A stretch of 64,000 nt of DNA from Motacilla alba alba (lineage: Eukaryota; Chordata; Aves; Passeriformes; Motacillidae). The stretch covers positions 58,651,666 through 58,715,665 of the forward strand of contig NC_052018.1 of the NCBI RefSeq assembly GCF_015832195.1. The letters are read 5' to 3'. Below are positions 50,001 through 62,425 of the stretch, piece after piece. The notes under the pieces were generated by a model. That model was not told where the DNA came from, did no database searches, and worked only from the letters and a program-made list of their open reading frames with translations. Position 1 is the first letter of the stretch, and each line of letters starts with the position of its first letter. Position numbers and translations under genes: made by a program.

Positions 50001-50830
50001 CTCCCTAATAATACTTAAAGGAAGCTGTGGCACTCTCCAGACCATAACAACTTGGCAAGATGCATGGAGATGGAGATTCAGCTGTAACAGTGAGAAAAAT
50101 AGTAAGTTGAACGCCAGATTTGATTTTCTGAGGGATAGAAAACAGAAAAATCAGTTTCAGAAATTAGACTTTAAAAATTTATAGGCAAGAATTTCAATTA
50201 TTTGGCATTAATGTTAAAGGTAATTTTTCTGCAAAAGCAAAGTTCTGAGATTGGAGTTTTTGTGGAAGGTTGCTTCTACAGTGATGTGTGTGTCAGAGGC
50301 AGCAGATCAGAGGGCTCAAGTCTGTTTTTACAGCAGCAGTTCAGTCCATCCCAGGTCACCCTCAGAGTCCTGTTTTGGGACAGAAGAGTTCTGGAGGTCA
50401 TTGATCTCCTTCTATATTTTGCTACTGGCCAAATTGTGGTATTCAAATATTTGACCTTCATAAAAATGAACAAAAAAGCAACCATGCTTTACAGCATTTA
50501 CGTAAATATTTAAAGCTGGAAGTTCAAAGAAAATTTTAAAATATTTTCAGAACTTGGATTAATTCATTACTTTCATGAATTTGAATTAATGTTAATGTTT
50601 GTGCTAGGCTCTTGGATAAATGATGTATCATTAATTCAGGTCTAAATGCAATGGTTTTAGGTTACAACGTTGATTCAGGTACTGAAGCCAATACTGGAAA
50701 TGCATCAGCCACCGTCCCCTACTTTTTAATAAACAGTCATTTCCAAACAATTAAATAAATGACAAACACTCTCTTATTTAATTTCTGTGATTCTGTTCAA
50801 AAGGAAGTGAGCAGACAGCTACGGCCAAGT
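41001..50830. other. intergenic, no gene seen
   Basis: AT-rich with no recognised coding sequence. It holds an A run at 43025-43037, a G/T-rich tract near 48150-48226 and an AATAAA-rich cluster at about 46984-47023. Confidence 0.65.
48150..48226 (+). repeat. G/T-rich low-complexity tract
   Basis: Imperfect TTGTTGG/TTTGG units, similar in type to the tract at 40234-40329 and complementary in type to the A/C tract at 2701-2769. Confidence 0.8.
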
Positions 50831-51086
50831 CTTCATCACTTCCTAATACCATTATAACAATGCTTTTAACTCAAGCCAGCCACAGATACTCCAGAATACA
50901 CAAAGCAGAAGATGAATTAGACTTGAAAGATTGAAAAATTTATGTGAATATGATCTTACTTCATCACTTCCTAACACCATAATAACAGTGTTTTTCACTC
51001 AAACCAGACACATATATTTCAGAAGACTCAAAGCGGAAGATGACTTAGATTTGAAAGACTGAAAAATTCATGTGAATGTGATGTTA
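50831..51086 (+). repeat. 128-bp tandem duplication
   Basis: Two adjacent copies, 50831-50958 and 50959-51086, both opening CTTCATCACTTCCTAA and of equal length with no gap needed. I count about 19 differences, roughly 85% identity. Not a recognised repeat family. Confidence 0.9.
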
Positions 51087-51187
51087 AAGTCAAGTTTCTG
51101 GTCTGTGGACAGATTACACTGGGTTACTGCTACTGTTAGTCCTGCTACTGAGCAGGTGCTTAGTGCATCATAGCACATCAATTGTAA

Positions 51188-51495
51188 CAGTGATCTCCAA
51201 AGTGGGGTGACATACATAAAACCCAGGGGGTGTGCAAGGTAATCCTTTGGGGTGCAAGAAGAAAATATTTTTTGTGCCATCAATAATAAAGATAGAATAT
51301 TTTAAAAATTGAAAATAAGGCTTTTTTTGTCTTTATATCATCCTTGTTAAAATTGCTGTTCTTTGGTACAATTTGGAGTGTGACTTGTTTATAGTACACT
51401 GTGCATGCACATAATTTATAAATGAGTAACTGTAGGTACATGGAGAATGTGTGCTCAAAATATTTTCCTTGACCAAAAAAGTTTTGAAATCACTG
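51188..51495. mobile_element. probable non-autonomous hAT-like DNA transposon
   Basis: A 308-bp segment with inverted ends: CAGTGATCTCCAAAG at the left and CTTTGGAGATCACTG-like sequence (TTTTGAAATCACTG) at the right. The ends begin CAGTG as in many hAT/Charlie elements, and the adjacent GTGGGGTG with later GGGGTGCAAG is also typical of that group. The 8-base flanks AATTGTAA and TACTGTAG match at five of eight positions, compatible with an old 8-bp target duplication. There is no transposase frame. The family is not determined. Confidence 0.6.
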
Positions 51496-51760
51496 TACTG
51501 TAGGGACTACCATGATCTCCAGCCACAGGAATCTAAAAAATATTCAGTTCAATATTCATTCAACAAAAGAGTTACAGTAAATCCATGGCAGGCTTGACCC
51601 CTGCAGCTGGAAATTTGCTTTTATTTTATTTTGAACAGTTATTCTACTTCAAACCCATGACTTTAGACCTGTAAAGCCCTTCACCTTCAATGGGGGAGAC
51701 TTCAAAACTGGAAATACAGTTTGTCAATAAATATTAAGTCTTGAAGAGCTGTTTCAGCAT

Positions 51761-51836
51761 AATATACATATATACATGTATATATATATATACATATATA
51801 TATATATACATATATATATATACATATATATGTGTG

Positions 51837-51887
<51 letters not shown>
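51761..51887. repeat. (TA)n microsatellite with CATA/CATG interruptions
   Basis: About 125 bases of TA repeat, interrupted in the left half by ACAT units and by TGTGTGTTTT at about 51831-51840, with a pure TA run of about 45 bases at the right. Frames through it on both strands are artefacts. Confidence 0.97.
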
Positions 51888-51892
<5 letters not shown>

Positions 51893-53377
51893 AACACATG
51901 AGTCCTCTTCCTTCCCTCAGCTGCTCTGGGTCTTCCTGGGAACTGGCTCAGTCACAGACAGCCCTTGCTCAGAGTGAGGGGTAGAGCGCTCTAGAAGACA
52001 TTTGCATGAACCTTGGCTATCAGAAAGCAATTCTCACTGTGCCAAACAGACAGTGGTAATAAAGACAATAATTTAGTTGTAACTGCCCCTCTTTGTGCTG
52101 CATAGTTTATAATAAAACACAATTTAGTGAAAGTGAACAAGATAAGAAAAAATTCTTGTCTAGCATAAGTAGGTATAAACCAGTGCAGGGCAATGTGTTA
52201 AGAAATGCTGGTAGAAAGAAAAAAAAGGTTTGATTTGTTACTCAGTGCTTGGATGAAGTTTCAACTCTGTTTTCCATGTGCAAAATACATGGAATATCTG
52301 AAGATTTGCGTTCCCTTGTCTGTAAGACTCAGATTTCTCTCCCCATTGCTCAGCCTGCACTGCCCATCCATTTTCAACTTCCCTCACCACCGTATTAGGA
52401 GCAAGCGCTGTAGCTGCAGGTTCTGACCTTGATGGCTACACCAAGATATGCAGGAAAAGAATTGTTGAGATTAGGAGCCTTGCTTGATCTCAGGCTTTGA
52501 TGATTTAAAGATGACAGCTAATCTCACTCCTGTCAGATGAGGACTTTGAGGGTTTCTGAAAAGACACAGATACCCAGATTTGTCATTCACATGAGCTTAG
52601 GCTGTATGAAGCAGCTTTTTTGACCACCATCTATTTGCTAAGTCCTTTAGAGATCCCACTAAAACCACAGAAATGCAATGTCCTCTTTAAATCATTGACA
52701 TCAGAAAAATGAAGGCTAGTATTAAACTTGACATCTACCTGACTGTTGATAGTATTTTGCTTTTTTTTTCCAAGAGAAAGGAAAATATATTTGTTAGAAA
52801 ATTAGCTTTTTTTTTTTTTTTTTTTTTTGGGTAAAGGGCCTTCAAAACTGAGTAAGTTTTAAAGAAATTTAATGAACTCTAAGTTTCTGGTTTGTTTGAT
52901 TCTGACTGAGAGATTGTGTAACTACCATATGATGTAAAAAACATCCTTCTTCTATTAGCCAAAAAAAAAAAAAAAGGATATTGCTTGTAAACTAAACAAT
53001 TCTTCAGGAGTGGGAAAAAAACCAAAAAAGCAATAGTTCTAGACTCAGGACTGTGAAGTTCAGGGAGAAAAATATTGCAGTGACCTTATAGCAAAGGAAA
53101 GGTGTCTAATGAAGTGGGATGTATGCGTGGGAGGGGATTAATTGTAAATTCAGCATTTGCCTTTAACTAAAGAAGTTGGATTTGAGAACTGGATTTCTAC
53201 TGGGTTTCATACAAAAGACTAAGAAGTCTTTTTATAAATCCCAGATTTATATTCATAGTAGATGAATTAGTTTTACTTAAATTCTCAGCCTGTAAATGTC
53301 ACTGAAAAATAGATTAATCCAGCACCACAATGTAGTGCTAACAATCAGATCAAGAAGAAAGACACAAAAAATTATTA
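51888..53377. other. intergenic, no gene seen
   Basis: Contains a 22-base T run at 52807-52828 and an A run near 52961-52975. No exon or transposon recognised. Confidence 0.65.
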
Positions 53378-53712
53378 ATCATTGAATCATTTAGGTTGGA
53401 AAAGAACACTAAGGTTATTGAGTCCAACCATTAACCCAACACTGTCAAGTCTAAACTGTGTCCCTAATCACTATACAACATCCCTAAACACCACATCTAC
53501 ACCTTTTCTAAAATCTCCAGGGATATGCACTCAAATACTTCACTGAGAAGCCAGTTCCAATGGTTGACAATTCTTTCAGTGAACAAATTTTCCCCTAATA
53601 TCCAATCTATGCCTCCCTATATGCAACTTGAGGGTATTTCATCTTGTGATATCTGTTTTTACTTGAGAGCAGAGAGTAATAAGGTCACCCTTGAGCCTCC
53701 TCTTCTCAAGAA
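53378..53712 (-). mobile_element. CR1 LINE 3' end fragment
   Basis: Read on the plus strand it starts ATCATTGAATCATTTAGGTT and continues GAGTCCAACCATTAACCCAA, then CTCCAGGGATATGCACTCAA and TTGAGGGTATTTCATCTTGT. These follow the reverse complement of the CR1 3' region in order. It is a 5'-truncated copy of about 330 bases without coding capacity. Confidence 0.92.
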
Positions 53713-56700
53713 ATGAGAGAAAATAAAGGAAGCAGGAAAGAGAAGGGAGCAAAGAGAATTGTGAGAATGCAGGCATAGAAACAGGAAAAGAGGAGAATGG
53801 AAATATAAAAAAGGGTGAGGGGAATTGTGAATATAAACAAAAAATTAGAATTTAAAAAATCAGATTTAACACCAGAGAGAATGAGAAAAGACCAAAGGAA
53901 ATTGTCTTTGATACAAAAGGATACAGTTTGATAGAAAGCAGAAGGCATGAAATACATAAAATAATATGAGCTGCCAAAGGAGGTGGGAAACCCATACACG
54001 TAACCAAATATATGTATGAGAATGTCAGTAGAGATACTCTGGTTTAAAAAAGATGAATGTGTTTGGCAGATAGACCCGACACTGGTAGCCTGCACAGCCT
54101 GGTACAGTGGGAAATATCCCTGAAGTGTGCCATCCTGAAAGGAGGAGCTGCTGACATGGTCCTGGTCAGCTGAACCTCCTCAGACACCGGCTCCATCCCT
54201 GGGGCTTGCAGCAGCCAGCTGGCACAAGTCATTGGGATAGCATTTTTTTTTTTTTAATTTCAGAGTAAAGACTGTGACTCTCCTTAGTTAGCAATGAAAC
54301 TTGTGACTACATCATCTCCAGGTTTGATCATCACCGTTTCCTATGAGGCACACCTTAGCCATCTAAGAGTTGTGGGCAGAGCACAACTGCCCACAACAGG
54401 CCTATGTTTCCAGATGGGAAAAAATATTTTTGTGGATTATTAAATAGGCTACACTGGGTCCTTTGACTCCCCTGACAGTAAACATCACCCAAGGAGACGG
54501 AAAACAATGGTGCTTTACATGGCAAACACAGCTTTGAAAGGCAAGGGTATCTGAGGGTAAAATTGACATTTTGTGCAACAAATACATCATTGTCATTTCT
54601 TTTCATGCAATCTGTGCAGTCTATATGTATCTCATGCCATAGACTAAAGAACAAAATGCAGCTTGTTTTGAGCGAGAATTTAAGTAAGCAAGCTTACTAC
54701 AGCCTACCTGAAGTTGCCAATTGACTTCTTGCCTGTGACCGAAAAGGTAAACACCGTGGGTTTTTTGTTGTCCTAAACTTGAAAAGACACCCTAAAATAC
54801 ATTTGCATTAGGCTTACCATACTATTGCACTGACATATAATGGGCAAAAAGAAATAGAGCTGGTACTACAACTCCTGTAGCTCTATCCAGATAAGAATGT
54901 CACATATAATGTAACAAATTAGATAACAGCCATGCCTTTTTTCAGCAGAGAATTAAACTGACCCATTGTATCCCCTTATTTCATTGCGAGCTCTTCTAGA
55001 AACTAACCTCAATCACAGTGCTCAATTGCTGGTACATTTTATATGGTCTGCACTTCTTACTTCTATTTTAGTATTGCATTAAAAATATTTTATACTACTC
55101 AAAGTCTACTTTCTGCTTTATGGTAACACCACCTCAATCATTCTGGGAAAAACTGATTTTACTATTAGAAAGGATTGAAGGGTAAACAAAAAATTGCTCC
55201 AGGGAATATTTTTGGGATAAATTTTGATCCCAAAACTACTTCTATTTCTACCTTATAGCTTGCTTCATGAAACACAAGGTAAAGTGGTTAGAAAATGCAA
55301 CATATTTTCCAAGACGTTGATGAAAATAGATATGGTATTAGTAAAAAGTCAACCGAAACAGCAAGGGCTTTGAAATCACAACCACACTTGACTGAACAGT
55401 TACAAGTGTCCTTTTAGTCACCCTAAAGCTTCTTATTTCAAAGCTACAAAATAGATGTATTGACAGTTGCGCAGGAATGAACTTTAAAGATACATAAAGG
55501 CAGCAGAGGTCAACCAAACTCTGAATAAATGTCATGATGCCAGAGGCTCATGAGGAAGTGCAAGAAATTCAAGCACTGCTGCTGTCCCTGAGACCAGGAT
55601 AAAGAATTAACAGTACTTCTAATGCAGATGCCCTGGAGTCAAAGCAAAGGGATTCCAAATGTTTTCTTGTCCCAGGAAAGGAAGAAAAGAGGTCAGCGAT
55701 ACCCAGCTTCACCACTACTGCCCCAAGGGCAGCCCCTGCCAAATCTTAGCTAGAAAGGAAAAGTCTACAAAACTTTTTGTCTTCAACCACAGTCTTTTTC
55801 CAATAAAAGAGTGAAGGACTATTTTCACCCTTGTTCCCTCATCTGTCTTGGCAATTATTTGTACATTTGTAAAAATGTAATGAGTGCATGCATATGTAAA
55901 CAAAAACATATCTATGAATCTGTAACACTGCTTTTGCTTTTCAAGCTTACTGGGAAATGAGAACCAAGCTGGGAGTTTCATCCTGTGCTTCTGCCAACAT
56001 CTCTTACAGACATTTCAGAAACTGAGCTCAGAACTGCAGCAGTTGTTTACCTATTGCTGAAAAACTTAACTATTCACACAGAGTTTAATAACAGGCTTCA
56101 GGGAATAAGCCTGGATAACATTTTTGCATCAGTTCAGAAGGATTTATGAGGAAGCTGAATTTTGCTAGTAGCGCTGTTTTCCCCCACCTGTTATTCTCTC
56201 CAAAGCAAAGACAGTCCTGCATTTCACAGTGCCCTCTCAGGACAGAGAAGCTGCTCCAGGAGTTTCTCTGACCCAGGAGCAGCTGCACAGCACACTCTCC
56301 CAGCACATTTCCTGACATCCAGAGATGTGCTCAGTGCCTGGCACCAGGGGCTGCATGGGACACCGTTTCACTTGACAGCTACACTCCTGAATGACATTTA
56401 CTTGTGGGAGGGATCTGCTAAGTAAGAGTGGCAGATTGTTTCCACAGCCTCTTGCGCACAATGTTTTATTTTCACTTGTTCTGAAATTGCCAATATGTTT
56501 CTCAGATAAAGCTACAAAGCCAGATGGTACAAATGAAATACATTAACAAGACTGACTGCCCTTGTGAGAAGAGATCATATCCCACTATTAGGAATTGCCA
56601 ACTGTAAGTAAACACATGGAACTGCAGAAAAAGAGGTGGATGCCTGGAGGAATCAAGTTCAGTGCAACACCTGAGGCCATGAGTTTCTGCCCAGCCTCTT

Positions 56701-57263
56701 TTCATGTCAGGCAGTTTCACCAAAAGTGCTGAATGGCAGCATTAAGGTATGCCTGTGATGAAATTGTGAGGTTCAATTGCAATAATGCTTAAGGCTTATC
56801 ATAAGAGCACATCTTCAGCTGTGGGCATGACTAACACCAGAAGAGAGCTGACACATTAACTCTACAGTCAAGCACAGTGCAAAAGCAATGAAGCTGCTTT
56901 CAGGATGGGCTTGGAGAACTTACATCTGCATACTTCTTGCTATTGTGCACTAAATCTGTGTCCAATGGCATGGCTGTATTTCATACACATATTAACTAAC
57001 CAGACTGAAAATGGCTGATATGCCTTCCTATGCTGCACCCACACACCCCAGCTACACAAAGCACATATCTCAATGTAGCCATTAATTATCCTTAGTTGCA
57101 TGTACTTCCTGCAGTTTTCACTGTTCACTACAGCACCTACTTTCTTCTGATAAAGTATTAGCTCTACACACTTCTGATAAAGTATTAGCTGTGCATTTTT
57201 CACGTTTCATCTAATGTGATTTAAAAAATGTGAACCCTTCTGTTACTTTAAGCATCACTTCTT
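53713..57263. other. intergenic, no gene seen
   Basis: A purine-rich stretch at about 53710-53960 gives a long minus-strand frame of low complexity. 54060-54240 is richer in G+C than its surroundings but unidentified. A 27-base-period repeat lies at 57144-57190. Confidence 0.6.
57144..57190 (+). repeat. short tandem duplication, 27-base period
   Basis: CTTCTGATAAAGTATTAGCT occurs at 57144-57163 and again, unchanged, at 57171-57190. Confidence 0.9.
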
Positions 57264-58590
57264 ACAGGGCTCAGCTTAACAAGGACTGGTTTGATAGGGC
57301 AAGAAGGAGGACCCAGGAAAATATCAGCCAGTCAGCCTCACCTCGATCCCTGAAAAGTTGATGGAACAGCTCATTCTGGAGATCATCATCAAGCATAAAG
57401 AAGGCCATCAGGCATAGTCAGCATAGATGCACCAAGTCATGCTTGACCACTCTGACAGCCTTCTGTGATAGCATGATGGGACAGGTCAACAAGTGGAGGC
57501 AGTGGATACTGTCTACCTCGATTTCAGCAAGGCTTTTGTCACTGTCCCCCATACTATCCTTGTAGGTAATCTCAGGAAATATGGGTTACATGAAAGAACA
57601 GTGAGGTAGATCAAGAACTGGCTGAATGGAAGAACTGAGCTCAGAGGGTCATGATCAGAGGAGTAGAATCCAGATGAACATCTGTAGTCAGTGGTGTCCC
57701 CCAGGGAACAATGTTAAGTCCAGTCTTATTCAACTTTTTTATGAATCGCCTGGATGAAGGGATACAATGACCCCTTGGCAAGTTTGCTGATGATGCAAAC
57801 TGGAGGAGTGGCTGTTACACTTGAAGGCTGCAATTCAGTGGGGCTTTGACAGGCTGCACAGTTGGGCTGAGAGAAACCTAATGAGGCTGAACAAGGCCAA
57901 GTGCAGAGTCCTGCATCTGGGAAGGAGTAACCCCAAGTATCAGCACAGGCTGGGAACTGACCTACTAGAGAGCAGTTCTTTGGAAAAGAATCTGGGAGCC
58001 TTGATGGATTATGGACTGTAAGTGGCAGTGATATCCTGGAGTGTATAGGGAAGAGTGTGGCCAGCAGGTTGAGGGAGGTGATCGTCCCCCTTCCCTTAGC
58101 CCTAGTGAGGACACATCTGGAGTGCTGTATCCAGTTTTAGCCTACTCAGTACAAGAAAGAGAATGACCTACTGGTGAGGATCCAGTGGAGAGATACAAAG
58201 ATGATTAGGGATCTGGAGCATCTGTCTTATGAGGTGAATGCTGGGCCTGCTTGGCCTTGATTAAAAACTGGGAGGAGATCTCATCAATGCATGTAAATAT
58301 CTCAAAGCAGGTGCCAAGTGGGTTGGGCCCAGTGACAGGACGAGGAGCAATGGCCACAGAGTGAACACAAGAAGTTTTACCTCAAGAAGAACTTTTTTAC
58401 ATTGAGGGTGGCAAACTACTGGAACAGGCTGCCCAAGGGGTTTGTGGATTCTCCCCCTCTGGTGACAATCAAAACCTGCCTCAATGCGTTTCTGTGTCAC
58501 TGGCTCTAGGTGACCCTGCCTTGGCAGGGGGATTGGACTAGATTATCTCCAAAGGTCCTTTCCAACACTAAGAATTCTGTAATTCTGTGA
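57264..58590 (+). mobile_element. CR1 LINE, 5'-truncated, with broken reverse transcriptase
   Basis: About 1.3 kb of the 3' half of a CR1 element. The pieces of ORF2 are readable in order but broken by stops and shifts: a QPVSLT-like segment near 57330, the reverse transcriptase GVPQG motif at 57693-57707 and the catalytic FADD box at 57783-57794. Beyond it, a 66-codon open stretch at 57821-58021 contains the AERNLMRLNKAKCRVLHLG part. The element ends in TCCAACACTAAGAATTCTGT-AATTCTGTGA, the diagnostic CR1 3' terminal repeat, at 58590. The left boundary is approximate. It cannot encode an active protein. Confidence 0.93.
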
Positions 58591-61542
58591 TATATGAGGT
58601 TTCAAATCTGAAGAATCATTGCTAATGCTAATAATCATCACTATAAATTATTTGTTATTTTTCTTTACCTACTACGTTACTCATCGGACTTGAGATAAAG
58701 TCACCTGTGAAGACAAATTTTAAATGATACATTGCAAAATCTTGGGCTTAAAGACAGATTTATTTGTTATAGGTATATAAATGAAAAAAAAGAACAAGGA
58801 ATTTCTCAGGCAACCCCTCCGCTTCGGAATGTGCAGACAACAATTTAGGTTACATTACAGGGATTTCTCCCTGAAATTTGTGGGAATGTTCATTTAGATA
58901 TGAAAAAAAGCAAAATTTCTCAGCCAGAACCTTTTTAAGAAGAAACAGTCTTTTAGTTCTCTAATAAGAATAAGCTAGCTGTCCATGATTTGATTTCAGA
59001 TGTCTTGCAATTACCAACAGCTGGAGTTGATAAATAGGTAGGTAAACACTTCTTCAGGTGTTGACAGTGCTAGCACAGTGGATGATGCATGGCTCAAATG
59101 TGCATTGAAAACCATTTTCTTCTTTTGAGTCAGTTTTTGGGTCAGTTTCTTCATTTTGTTTTGTAGTTACACTTGTTCTTCACTCTTCAGCATCACTGAA
59201 AATACTCCTCATCGGACTGACCTCTGGAGATCAGCTGTTCTGTGGGCATTTGAAAGGATGCTAACAGTTTGATATAGAAACAAATTTAGAAAATTTCTAA
59301 ATTTAAGCATTCCCTGAATAGTTGTTACATCATAGTGATGTGAAGAGCCTGCTCTGAGCCATACAAGCATCCTTGCTTTCACAAAAAACAAGTTACACAT
59401 GATTTTTATACTGTGCAGTATAAGAAAGAAAGAGACTCCTACAACCACTGGAAAGGGCAAACCTCAGTCATGTATCAGAATGATATCTTGGGTCATTGCC
59501 TTCCTGATCATTCAGGCTGCGTCACAAGGATGTGAATCCTTTGGTATGCAGGAAGGTCCACTTCTGTAATGCAAAATCAAACAGATTCATTTAAATTATT
59601 TTTGTAAATGACGTAAGATAATTGAGCAGAAAAAAATGCAGTGTAGTTTTTCTGATCAAGAAGTTAGGGAGAATTGCACAAATGTCAGCAGTTGCAAGAG
59701 ACCTGAAGTCAAACCTTTGGCAACTAACTAGATTTTAGGAGTGGTAGAAAGACCTTTCCTGTTAAGAAGGCTGTGTCTGTGAATTCAAACATATTCAAAT
59801 AAAAATGAAGAGTTCATTTGGAATTATAAGGTTAATAAAAATTTTTCCTACTTCAGTTTCTAAACTTGTCTGAGGTTTGTAGAGTTTCTTCATCCTTCAC
59901 TGCCCTCCAGAGATATTCCTTCTAAAGGGTATCTTAAAGGGAAGACAGAGTTTTACCCTCTCTAATCTATGCTGCTTGCATTTCTTTCATTTTCCATTCT
60001 AATGACACATCTTTCATAAATCATGGAATCCAGCTGTTTGTTCATGAACTGTGAGATGTGACAGACTAGTGTTCGGAGTTGCTGATTTCAGAGTGAATAA
60101 CTAACTCTTGGAGATGAATTACCCATTCAGAGTCTCTATCCTTGTTTTGAGAGGGTTGTTACTGCTCCTTTAGTAGGACAGACCCCAAGTTTAGCAACAT
60201 TTCTGCTTTTGACCAATGCTTGAGGAATATTTCTCCAGTGTTCACCTCTTGTTTATGCAGAGTGAGGAAGTGAGAGTAGTCTGTGAAAGATTCAAACTGA
60301 AAAAGTATGGACCATTGTCTTAACCAAAATATTTTTATTAAAATACAAGAATCCCAGTTATAATTTTCTTCCTAGTGAATAAAACTATAAAAGATTAGTT
60401 TATTTGTACATTAATTTAAACCAGTAATAAGTAGAAATATTTCACAGCTATCTAGAGCCTCTGACAACACTCTTTTAAGTATTTCAGTGTATCACAAGAG
60501 GCATATTCTCATGGAACTACTGCTCTGGTGACACATTAATGAAAATGTTATAAACATCTACGGAGTACTCACAGAAAAAATAGGTGGCTTTGAAGATATA
60601 TGGAAACACAAAAGCTGCAAAACTGAGCTTTGCTTGGAATATTAAGACATTTTTCACAGTTAATATAAGGTAGTAAATATTTCCTGATATCTCTGACAAG
60701 TTAAATGAATTTGATAAATTTGTAAATAGATAAAATTTGGGACCATCAGACTATTTTATTGAGGGGAAAGGTCACCAGAATGCACCAGGAAAAGTGTTAG
60801 AAAGATCACCAAAAATTGGCAGTGCAATATGAACATTTATAGAGAATTATAAAGATAGGGAAACTTCAGAATGTAATGGGCAATTCCATGGGGCTATAGC
60901 TGGTTTGTACAGCTGGTACCACTCCTGTGGTAAGCTAAATTTTGTTAAAACTTTTGAGTGTTTTTATGAATTAATGTAAACTTTTATCATCTGCAATACC
61001 TGGTATTAAAGAATAACTTGTAGCACTACGTACCTAACATTAATCTATTTGATGTAAAATACATTAGAAATTATTTCCCCTTCTCATTTAAAGTTACAAG
61101 GATCCTATAAAATGGAAAAAACCATCAGATATTAAGCTATAAATTATCATATAACAGTTCTCCTGAAATGTGTTTTTCCAACATATATTTTAGGCATACC
61201 ATGTAACCAGTAAATTAGCCTTATTCAGAGTAAACTGGACAATCTCAACAGTCAAATGAAAACAGATTCACATTCAAGAGCAAATTTTCAAGAAAGAGGT
61301 GTGGTTGTGCTGTCAGTGTGCAGAACAAAGCTCAATCAAATTTCAATTATTTTATTTCCATACTATGCTTGAAGAACACTTACTTGATTCTGTGAAATTG
61401 TGATGGTAATAATATATTATTGTGATTACCACGTCCACAAAATTTAAGAGCTCACTTTTTCTAAATTTTGTTTGAAATTCTTAAATTTCTTTTCCCATGT
61501 CCTCTGCGCATTGCAAGCACTGTTTTTTACAGGGTTCCCTCC
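58591..61542. other. intergenic, no gene seen
   Basis: AT-rich sequence between the CR1 copy and the ERVL-like LTR. No exon or repeat recognised. Confidence 0.65.
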
Positions 61543-62123
61543 TGTCATGGCTTAATGCCAGACAGCAGCTAAGTTCTACACACCCTCTTGCTCACTGGCC
61601 TCCACACCCCACCCCAGTGGTATGGGGAAGAGAACTGGAAAAAGGTAAAACATGTGGTTTGAGATAAGAACAGTTTAATAATTGAAATGGAGTGAGATAT
61701 ATTTGTAGTAATTATTAAGGAGATAACAAGAGGAGAGAGAAGAACAAAATCAAAAAAACCAACTGATGCAAAATGCAATTGCTTACCACTTGCTGACTGA
61801 TGCCCAGCTTGTTACTGAGCAGAGATTGGCCCCTTCCTGTCAATTACCTCCAGTTCACATGCTGAACATGATGTTTTATGATATGGAATATCCCTTAGAA
61901 CTGTTTGAATCAGCTTTCCTGACCATGCTCCCTCCTAGTTTTTTGTGCATGTCGTCTGTGGCAGAGCATGGGAAATTGAAATGTGCTTGACTTAAGGTAT
62001 GAACTAGTCAGCAACCACTGAAACATCACTGTGCTATCAGCAATTATCTCATAATCTAAAATGGACCACATTGTGTCAGCTACTAGGAAGAAAAATAGCT
62101 CTATCCCAGTCAAAATCAGGACA
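61543..62123 (-). mobile_element. 3' LTR of an ERVL-like endogenous retrovirus
   Basis: Read on the minus strand it begins TGTCCTGATTTTGACTGGGA and ends in the complement of TGTCATGGCTTAATGCC, giving TG...CA termini over 581 bp. The general order of segments matches the plus-strand solo LTR at 9672-10266. Directly before it (minus strand) is AATAACAGGTGGATAC, which I recognise as the internal end that precedes the 3' LTR in this group, so this is a 3' LTR still attached to internal sequence rather than a solo copy. Confidence 0.8.
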
Positions 62124-62419
62124 GTATCCACCTGTTATTCTATGGCATTTAAGTCATGCCCAGGTCCCACAGCTTCTAATACATCCAGTTAACCACCATC
62201 ACCTTTCCTGTCTTGTGATATACACAGATAGCATTCCCTTAGTCTATGGGTAAATCTCTATAAAATATCTAATGAGATTTTTGTCCATGATTTTGGGCAC
62301 CATCATTCATAGCAGTCTTTCAGAGCAGGAAAGAGTGTTGGATTGTAGCATGCTGAAGTCAAATCTGATTCCACCACCTCTGAGATTGTGTGGTTTCATC
62401 AAAATTCATTTTTGGTTAA
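62124..62419 (-). mobile_element. ERVL-like internal sequence, distal to nested LTR
   Basis: Internal retroviral remnant between the 3' LTR and the inserted LTR at 62426-62817. It has no open frame. Given how short the provirus is here, a large part of the pol 3' region must have been deleted. Confidence 0.6.
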
Positions 62420-62425
62420 TCTGGG

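Noticed and set aside
51702..51977. Tyr-Ile repeat frames on both strands
   Set aside because: Translation of the TA microsatellite.
53706..54095. 129-codon minus-strand hydrophobic frame
   Set aside because: Arises from purine-rich low-complexity plus-strand sequence next to a CR1 tail; no family features.
27236..61542. Search for exons of FBXO5 or another downstream neighbour
   Set aside because: No recognisable coding segment; in human the next gene is some 200 kb away, so its absence is expected.
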